From NCBI GenBank assembly GCA_003662995.1, contig QMZC01000006.1:1-48695 (forward strand): a stretch of DNA of 48,695 bases. Direction: 5' to 3'. This document shows positions 43,618 to 48,695 of this stretch, in pieces. This DNA comes from Archaeoglobales archaeon. GTDB lineage: Archaea; Halobacteriota; Archaeoglobi; Archaeoglobales; Archaeoglobaceae. Below the pieces are notes generated by a model, which saw only the letters and a list, made by a program, of their open reading frames with translations, searched no databases and was not told the DNA's origin. The first letter of the stretch is position 1. Every line of letters starts with the position of its first letter. Position numbers and translations under genes: made by a program.

Positions 43618-44732
43618 AACTCCCTCAACACCTCAATTGCTGCATGTAAAGCGGGCTTTATTGCATTTTTCCTTGTCAAAACATCCTCCACTGCTGCCAA
43701 AGTTGTTATGACTTCTGCTTTGCCCACATTACCCATCGTCCCAATTCTGAAGATTTTGCCTTTCAAGTGTTCCTGACCACCACTAATCGTTATTCCGTAT
43801 TCACTCTGCAACGTACCTCTCAACTCCTTATCCGTAACGTTTTCGGGCATCTTTATTGCTGTTACGGTGTTTGAGTAGTTTGAATACTCATTCAGTTGTG
43901 GAAACAACTCTAAACCTGCTTCGATAGCCCATGCCCTTACAGCCTCAGATAGTGTTCTGTGCCTCTTAATTCTGTTTTCCAAACCCTCCTCCTCTATTAT
44001 CTTCAAAGCCTCCTCCAACGCAAAGAAGAGTGGGACAGCAGGAGTGTATGGAGTTTGCAAATCTGGTGTTTTCTTTTTGTATGCTTTTAAATCCAAATAA
44101 AACGGGGTTTTTTCATTGTAGTATTCCCAAGCTTTTTCATTAACTGCTACTGCTGCCAAGCCGGGGGGGCAACCCAAGCACTTCTGACTGCCGACGATTG
44201 CCACATCAATACCCCATTCATCCATCTTTACAACATCTCCACCAACCGATGTAATTCCGTCCATTATAACCAAGGCATCGTACTTCTTGGCAATCTTTGC
44301 TATCTCTTCAGCCGGATTTAAAATTCCAGTTGACGTTTCGTTGTGAACGAAGGCTATTGCCTCACTTCCCTCCTCAAACGACTTCTCAATTTTTTCGAGT
44401 TCAATTGACTTTCCCCACTCAAATCTAATCTCATCAACTGTTGTGTATTTAGAGGCTATTTTGCAAAGTCTGTCACCAAACTTTCCATTGTCAACGCATG
44501 CAATCTTTTTTACGTTGGAAAAAGATGCTATTGCTGCCTCCATTCCCGAAGTTCCTGAACCAGAAATAATGTAGACGTCATGCTTCGTCCCAAAAAGCTC
44601 TTTCAATCCATCAAGGCAATACTTAAAGATTTCAGAGAATTTTTTTCCTCTATGCCCGATCATCTGCCTGCACATCGCCTTGATTATTCTCTCATGTAGT
44701 TGCACTGGACCCGGAATCATCAACAAACCCAT
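43614..44732 (-). CDS. Class V pyridoxal-phosphate aminotransferase (alanine/serine-glyoxylate type)
   Basis: The product is 372 residues from ATG 44732, preceded by GGGGTG; a frame open to 44783 would overlap ribL and is unlikely. It belongs to fold type I, class V: MIPGPVQLHERI, GSGTSGMEAAIASF (cofactor phosphate binding), ETSTGILNP, DGITSVGGD and the Schiff-base lysine in VGSQKCLGCPPGL, with the C-terminal SGGQEHLKGKIFRIGTMG. The family uses alanine, serine or aspartate with glyoxylate or other oxo acids. Its position between riboflavin genes is a conserved-looking operon, but a flavin role is not established. Confidence 0.9.
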   Translation of the reverse strand: MGLLMIPGPVQLHERIIKAMCRQMIGHRGKKFSEIFKYCLDGLKELFGTKHDVYIISGSGTSGMEAAIASFSNVKKIACVDNGKFGDRLCKIASKYTTVDEIRFEWGKSIELEKIEKSFEEGSEAIAFVHNETSTGILNPAEEIAKIAKKYDALVIMDGITSVGGDVVKMDEWGIDVAIVGSQKCLGCPPGLAAVAVNEKAWEYYNEKTPFYLDLKAYKKKTPDLQTPYTPAVPLFFALEEALKIIEEEGLENRIKRHRTLSEAVRAWAIEAGLELFPQLNEYSNYSNTVTAIKMPENVTDKELRGTLQSEYGITISGGQEHLKGKIFRIGTMGNVGKAEVITTLAAVEDVLTRKNAIKPALHAAIEVLREL

Positions 44733-44733
44733 T

Positions 44734-45189
44734 CTAAACACCCCTAAGCTTAACCTCGTATTCTTTAAATCTCTCCTTGACAATCTGAAATATTCTCTTT
44801 ATTATCTTTGCTGAACTGCAATACTCACACTCCTCCTTAGCTTCAATTCTGACAACCCTACAATTCAAATTCCTCTTCTTTAACTCTTCCTCAAGCCATT
44901 TTTCATTAAAATGCTGATCGTAACCCAAAACGATTATGTCAGGCTTAATCTCCATAATGGGTTTAAACATATCATCCTCATCACCCAAAATAGCCCTATC
45001 AACGTACTTTATTGCCTCAACAACCCTCCTCCTCTGCTCTTCTGGAATTATCGGCTTCGGCTTATGCTTAACATTCTTTTCCCTAGCAACTATTACTATA
45101 AGCTCATCCCCCAACGCCTTTGCTTCCTTTAGGAATCTGATGTGTCCCGGATGAAGTATGTCGAACGTTCCAGTAGCAACAACTTTCAT
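44734..45189 (-). CDS. ribL: FAD synthetase, archaeal RibL
   Basis: This 151-residue nucleotidyltransferase transfers AMP from ATP to FMN. The HxGH motif is HPGH in TGTFDILHPGHIRFLKEAK (7-25), followed by the KPIIPEEQRRRVVEAIKYVD segment, VLGYDQHF and a C-terminal CEYC pair near 123-126, typical of archaeal RibL. It heads the operon ribL, aminotransferase, ribC, dph6. Confidence 0.94.
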   Translation of the reverse strand: MKVVATGTFDILHPGHIRFLKEAKALGDELIVIVAREKNVKHKPKPIIPEEQRRRVVEAIKYVDRAILGDEDDMFKPIMEIKPDIIVLGYDQHFNEKWLEEELKKRNLNCRVVRIEAKEECEYCSSAKIIKRIFQIVKERFKEYEVKLRGV

Positions 45190-45296
45190 CTGAAAGCCAA
45201 GAATGACTGGGCATAAAAGCTTTAGGCTATGTTAGTGATAACTTCGTTGACCATTCAATCCATTGATGGAAAAATAAAATTAAATTTTTCAATAAA

Positions 45297-45986
45297 TTAA
45301 TTTGCATTGCTATTACAATATCCCAATTCTGAAAGGGTATCTATGACTTTAAAGAACCACTCAAATTTTGTTTTCCACCTCTCTATTTCTCCTTCAATTA
45401 TTTGTTCTTTTTCCCTCTTTCTTCTTTCGTATTCTCTTCTTACTTCATCACCTATCCCTGCCACAACTGGCCCTCGCCTAAATATACGATGAACATAACT
45501 TGCAAGTTTCATTTCAGCAGTATTGACCAACTTATTGTAAAATTTTTCATGTGTTATGATGTCACAAATCAACTCGTATATCAATTTACTTCCACATAAT
45601 TGATGAATAATAGCATTACCGTATTGCTTTTTGATGACAATAGATTTCGTATCCATTAAAAGTTCTGAATAAAGCAATTCAGCCCACTTATACAAAGCAT
45701 CTACAATTGCCTCTTTCTCAAAAATAGGTTCGTATACACCTAAATGGTTTGAAATTATGCTCAAAAGAAGTTGTTCAGCTCTGTCTAATACGTGATGGAG
45801 TATATAATACTGCTCACCCACAAAACCATATTTTGACCTTACATATAACAATTGCCTCTCAAGCACACTTTCATCCTACTGACCAGCATCATGGCCCTCT
45901 AATTCATCTATTAGTTTATCTATTTCTGAATTTGAAAATCCTAAAAGTTTTTCACCCCATTTTCTATGAACCTTCCATGGAGGCAT
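45297..45986 (-). pseudogene. Hypothetical protein gene interrupted by an in-frame TAG
   Basis: ATG 45986 begins MPPWKVHRKWGEKLLGFSNS and reads 36 codons to TAG (45878-45876). The same frame continues without a break (DESVLERQLLYVRSKYG, ending TLSELGYCNSNAN, 45297). Without the stop it is 229 codons of a helical, charged protein with no recognised family. A shorter 189-residue form could start at the GTG at 45866. No frameshift is needed, so the lesion is a single base substitution. Confidence 0.6.
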
Positions 45987-46104
45987 AGTATATTTTTCTT
46001 ATCAACTTAATATTTTCCTTACCTATCATTTGTGCATGCTTCTGCTATTAGTAAAACACCTTTTCTTCGATTGTAACAGCAAATCCAATTAAAAAATGAT
46101 AAAA

Positions 46105-46115
46105 GATTTATCTTA
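46105..46115 (+). promoter_or_regulatory. TATA-box promoter of the MFS transporter
   Basis: GATTTATCTTA is centred about 23-25 bases before ATG 46133; no ribosome-binding site is seen, again suggesting a leaderless mRNA. Confidence 0.4.
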
Positions 46116-46132
46116 GAATTAAAAATTGAATT

Positions 46133-47305
46133 ATGGGATCCAGATGGGTTTACCCTTTTGCTGGTCTTGTTATTCTCTCAATGCTTGGAAGTATCTACGC
46201 CTTCAGCCTTTACTATCCTCCACTTCAAGATAAGTTTGGAATTGAATCGGTTGCAGAGCTTACCTTAGCTTTCTCCCTTGTAACGGTAACCTACTCAATT
46301 TTCATACTTCCCTCGGGATTTTTCTATGACAGGTTTGGCCCAAAGATACCAATTTTACTTGGAGCATTGATAATCTTCATCGGATATCTTTCCGCATCAC
46401 TTATGCGCGATTTTTCTGAGTGGAATTCTGCTAAATTGCTTTATTATTTAGGTTTAGGAGTACTTCCGGGCTTGGGAATGGCTGTAATCGATGCTGTGCC
46501 AAGACCTCTTGTTGCTAAGTGGTTTCCTGACAAAACGGGAACTGCTGTAGGAATTGCCGCTGTTGGATTTGGAATAGGGACAGCTTTGGTTACGCCAGTA
46601 ATAAAGTACTTTTTGGATGTTACAGATGTCTTTCAAACGTTTCTTTACATGGGAATCATTTATTTTGCAATAATTTCACTGATGGGGTTAATTTTGAAAG
46701 AGCCTGAGACAAGAAAAGTTGAAGAGGTCGATTTCAGCCTGAAAATGGCTTTGAAAGATAAAAAATTCTACATCTTGTGGTTATCCTTCGCCTCAGCGTC
46801 CTTTGCTGGATTGATGTTCATAGGGAATGCAGTACCAATATTGAAAGAAGGTGGTGTGGGGGAGATAATTGCAACATTTCTCATTGTAACATCCCTTTTC
46901 AATGCTGGTGGAAGAATATTTTGGGGAATCTTGCTTGACAGGACATCTGTATGGACAGCAATGCAATTCAATTTCTTTATAACCATGATTGCCCTATTTA
47001 TGCTAAAATTTGCATACAACTTGCCTTTAACGGCCATACTAATGGGTAGCATAATATATGCAAATTATGGTGGGTTGTTAGCATTATTCCCATCTGCAAC
47101 GGCAATTTTCTTCGGAAAGAAGTATCTTGGCAGGATATATGGGGCAATTTTTACATCATGGGGTGTTGCTGGATTACTTGGAGCCTTTTGTGGAGGATTA
47201 ATTAAAGATTTGACGCAGAGCTACATCCCCTCATTCTACGCTGCAATTGTAATGTCGTTCGTTGCATTGGTTATTGTTCAGATTGGGAAAAGTGACTCCT
47301 CGTAA
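46133..47305 (+). CDS. MFS transporter, oxalate/formate antiporter-like (OFA) family
   Basis: The 390-residue protein has about 12 membrane helices in two halves. The first helix FAGLVILSMLGSIYAFSLYYPPL and LPSGFFYDRFGPKIPILLGALI (conserved D-R-x-G loop, about 62-83) and the second-half GRIFWGILLDRTS loop fit OFA-type organic-anion or monocarboxylate carriers. The substrate is not known; a LutB-like oxidation protein is encoded convergently. The 3' end overlaps that gene by 75 bases. Confidence 0.88.
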   Translation: MGSRWVYPFAGLVILSMLGSIYAFSLYYPPLQDKFGIESVAELTLAFSLVTVTYSIFILPSGFFYDRFGPKIPILLGALIIFIGYLSASLMRDFSEWNSAKLLYYLGLGVLPGLGMAVIDAVPRPLVAKWFPDKTGTAVGIAAVGFGIGTALVTPVIKYFLDVTDVFQTFLYMGIIYFAIISLMGLILKEPETRKVEEVDFSLKMALKDKKFYILWLSFASASFAGLMFIGNAVPILKEGGVGEIIATFLIVTSLFNAGGRIFWGILLDRTSVWTAMQFNFFITMIALFMLKFAYNLPLTAILMGSIIYANYGGLLALFPSATAIFFGKKYLGRIYGAIFTSWGVAGLLGAFCGGLIKDLTQSYIPSFYAAIVMSFVALVIVQIGKSDSS

Positions 47306-48427
47306 CCATCTATTAATTTTAGCACAATCGATGTTTACAGGGCAAATTTCTTTGCACCTCCCGCACAACAAGCAGCAAAACACATTCTCATTAATTAAAC
47401 CCTTGGTTATGTAATCCCAAACGATTCCAATTCCACCGACATAATTTTCTCCCCAGTAACCACTCAAGTTTTGGTATACTTGACATTCGTACATACAAGC
47501 TCCGCAACGGAGGCAGTACAACGCCTCTTTTAGCACATCATTTTCTGCAGCTTTTAGCCTTCCATTGTCCAGAAGTATTACGTGAACTTCTTTGGCTCCA
47601 TGCATTCCATTAATTACAACTTTTTCCACATCACCAGTTTTGCTTGGAGTGCTAATTATGTCCACGTAACTTGGCATTTTGTAACCAGCAAACCTCCACG
47701 TAACTTCAGCCACTTTTAGTGCATCACTCAGCCCATAAACAATTTTTTCTACGCCAACAATAGCTATGTGCTTTTCAGGTAACGTGGATGTTAACCTTAT
47801 ATTGCCCTCATTTTCAATCAGTATTAGACTTCCAGTTTCAGCAGACAGAACGTTGGCTCCAGTAATACCAACCCTCGCACTGACAAACTTTTCCCGCATA
47901 AACTTTCTGACTTCATCAACTATCTCCTGAATCTTGTATGATGAGGAATTGATTTCCTTTTGTAAAACTTCAACTATTCTATCCTTCGTTAAGTGTATTG
48001 CAGGCGTTATTACGTGCATCGGCTTTTCATTCAGAATCTGGATAATAAACTCGCCCAAGTCCGTCTCCCACACTTCTATGCCATTGGATTCTAAAAAATT
48101 CCTCAAACCGATTTCTTCACTCGTCATGCTCTTTGATTTAACAACCGTATTTCCATCAATCAAGTCGTATATTAGCTTGTTAGCCTCACGACCATCCTTG
48201 GCAAAATGGACGTTAATTCCATTGTCTTCAAGGCTTTCCATCGCAATTTTAATGTTATCCTTCAATTCGTCAATCGACCTCTTCTTTATTTCCCTAACTT
48301 CCCTTGCGAGTTCAATTGTTTGGGGATATTTTTCAATAACTCTTTCAAAATTGGACTTATAGGACTTTATGGCTTTTTCCAGGGCAATTTTAAGTTTTCT
48401 ATCTTTTAGTATTTTCTTGATTTCCAT
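47231..48427 (-). CDS. LutB-like LUD-domain iron-sulfur protein
   Basis: The 398-residue protein has an N-terminal LUD domain: VVKSKSMTSEEIGLRNFLESNGIEVWETDLGEFI and VGITGANVLSAETGSLILIENEGN. It is followed by two ferredoxin-type cysteine sets, CLRCGACMYECQVY and CLLCGRCKEICPVNIDC, each lacking one interval of the classic pattern but able to hold Fe4S4 clusters. Relatives form LutABC-type complexes that oxidise L-lactate or a related 2-hydroxy acid, and deliver electrons to quinone or heterodisulfide-type partners. The other subunits are not in the window. Overlap with the MFS gene is antisense. Confidence 0.87.
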   Translation of the reverse strand: MEIKKILKDRKLKIALEKAIKSYKSNFERVIEKYPQTIELAREVREIKKRSIDELKDNIKIAMESLEDNGINVHFAKDGREANKLIYDLIDGNTVVKSKSMTSEEIGLRNFLESNGIEVWETDLGEFIIQILNEKPMHVITPAIHLTKDRIVEVLQKEINSSSYKIQEIVDEVRKFMREKFVSARVGITGANVLSAETGSLILIENEGNIRLTSTLPEKHIAIVGVEKIVYGLSDALKVAEVTWRFAGYKMPSYVDIISTPSKTGDVEKVVINGMHGAKEVHVILLDNGRLKAAENDVLKEALYCLRCGACMYECQVYQNLSGYWGENYVGGIGIVWDYITKGLINENVFCCLLCGRCKEICPVNIDCAKINRWLRGVTFPNLNNNQCNERHYNCSVE

Positions 48428-48572
48428 CCTTGACCCTCTTAGGCTTGATTTTGAATTTAAATTGAATTTGATATTTTAGTTATTTTAGTATTAGGTAGAA
48501 AGTACTTAAGATAGTTAGAGCTTTTGGTATCATATTTGAAAATCCCCAGTTGATTTTTATTTCCGAGTTTTG

Positions 48573-48695
48573 TTAACCACTGATCAGCAAGAAATCCCCA
48601 ATCTTTAGATTGTTGGGATGAATTGCGTCCAATCCTAAAACTTTTTCCTCAACAAATAACTTTGAGTGGGTGGGGCATTTAGCGCTCTGCGCTAA
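48573..48695 (-). mobile_element. Probable right end of an IS200/IS605-type (tnpB) element, running off the window
   Basis: Read on the minus strand, the segment has the arrangement GGACGCAATTCATCCC followed by a hairpin (arms 48599-48603 and 48608-48612, extended by CCC and GGG) and TTTCTTGC, the form seen at tnpB-bearing right ends and guide-RNA scaffolds. A perfect palindrome, TTAGCGC-TCT-GCGCTAA, sits at 48679-48695. The minus frame is open from the edge to TAA 48575-48573 and could be the tail of tnpB. The exact boundary is not visible. Confidence 0.5.

Overview
The window looks like chromosome of an archaeon of the Archaeoglobales (Euryarchaeota; Archaeoglobus/Ferroglobus type). The evidence is a form III (archaeal) RuBisCO, Alba chromatin protein, the archaeal riboflavin/FAD enzymes RibC and RibL, UPF0179, DUF473, a PAC2-type proteasome-chaperone relative, class I two-subunit fumarase, and TATA-box promoters placed so that many mRNAs would be leaderless. 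Translation signals at internal operon genes are GGTGA-type. The species cannot be fixed from the sequence alone. No tRNA, rRNA or CRISPR array was found.

Layout. 0-4 kb: an acyl/aryl-CoA ligase diverging from two tandem, both broken, family III (CaiB/BaiF) CoA-transferase genes. 4-7.7 kb: operon FAH-family enzyme, valS, small HTH regulator. 7.8-9.6 kb: an AT-rich pair of reading frames with a nucleoside-deoxyribosyltransferase/TIR-like domain, a candidate defence effector that may be one frameshifted gene. 9.7-10.2 kb: AbrB regulator plus a tiny four-Cys protein like the small subunits of glycyl-radical enzymes, interrupted by a stop. 10.3-16.3 kb: amino-acid transport block: an APC permease fused to two Usp domains, a second APC permease, and a polar-amino-acid ABC operon whose three genes each carry a 1-nt frameshift. 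16.3-33.1 kb: mostly intact housekeeping (rtcA, leuS, fumarase, pyrophosphatase, Alba, an AroA'-type aldolase, PHP protein, dapF, a TIM-barrel flavoprotein, an MrfA-like helicase, rbcL). 33.2-37.9 kb: a 1250-residue secreted metalloprotease-like protein, a possible 24-residue membrane microprotein and an RPA-like OB-fold protein. 37.9-42.4 kb: accessory island with an AAA15 ATPase/partner pair that looks like a PARIS/OLD-type defence module, an internally deleted guaA remnant and a frameshifted STAND-like ATPase-TPR gene. 42.4-45.2 kb: intact operon ribL, class V aminotransferase, ribC, dph6. 45.3-48.7 kb: an amber-interrupted hypothetical gene, an MFS transporter, a LutB-like iron-sulfur protein and, at the edge, a probable end of an IS200/IS605-type element.

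How it fits together. The striking global pattern is a split between intact core genes and decaying accessory genes: about nine loci carry 1-nt indels, internal stops or deletions, and none of these fall in housekeeping genes. The broken genes are mainly CoA-transfer/glycyl-radical catabolism, amino-acid import and putative defence. The two best candidates for an undescribed system are the NDT-like module at 7.8-9.6 kb and the ATPase/partner pair at 38.1-39.8 kb. Assignments rest on reading motifs by eye; no database search was run.
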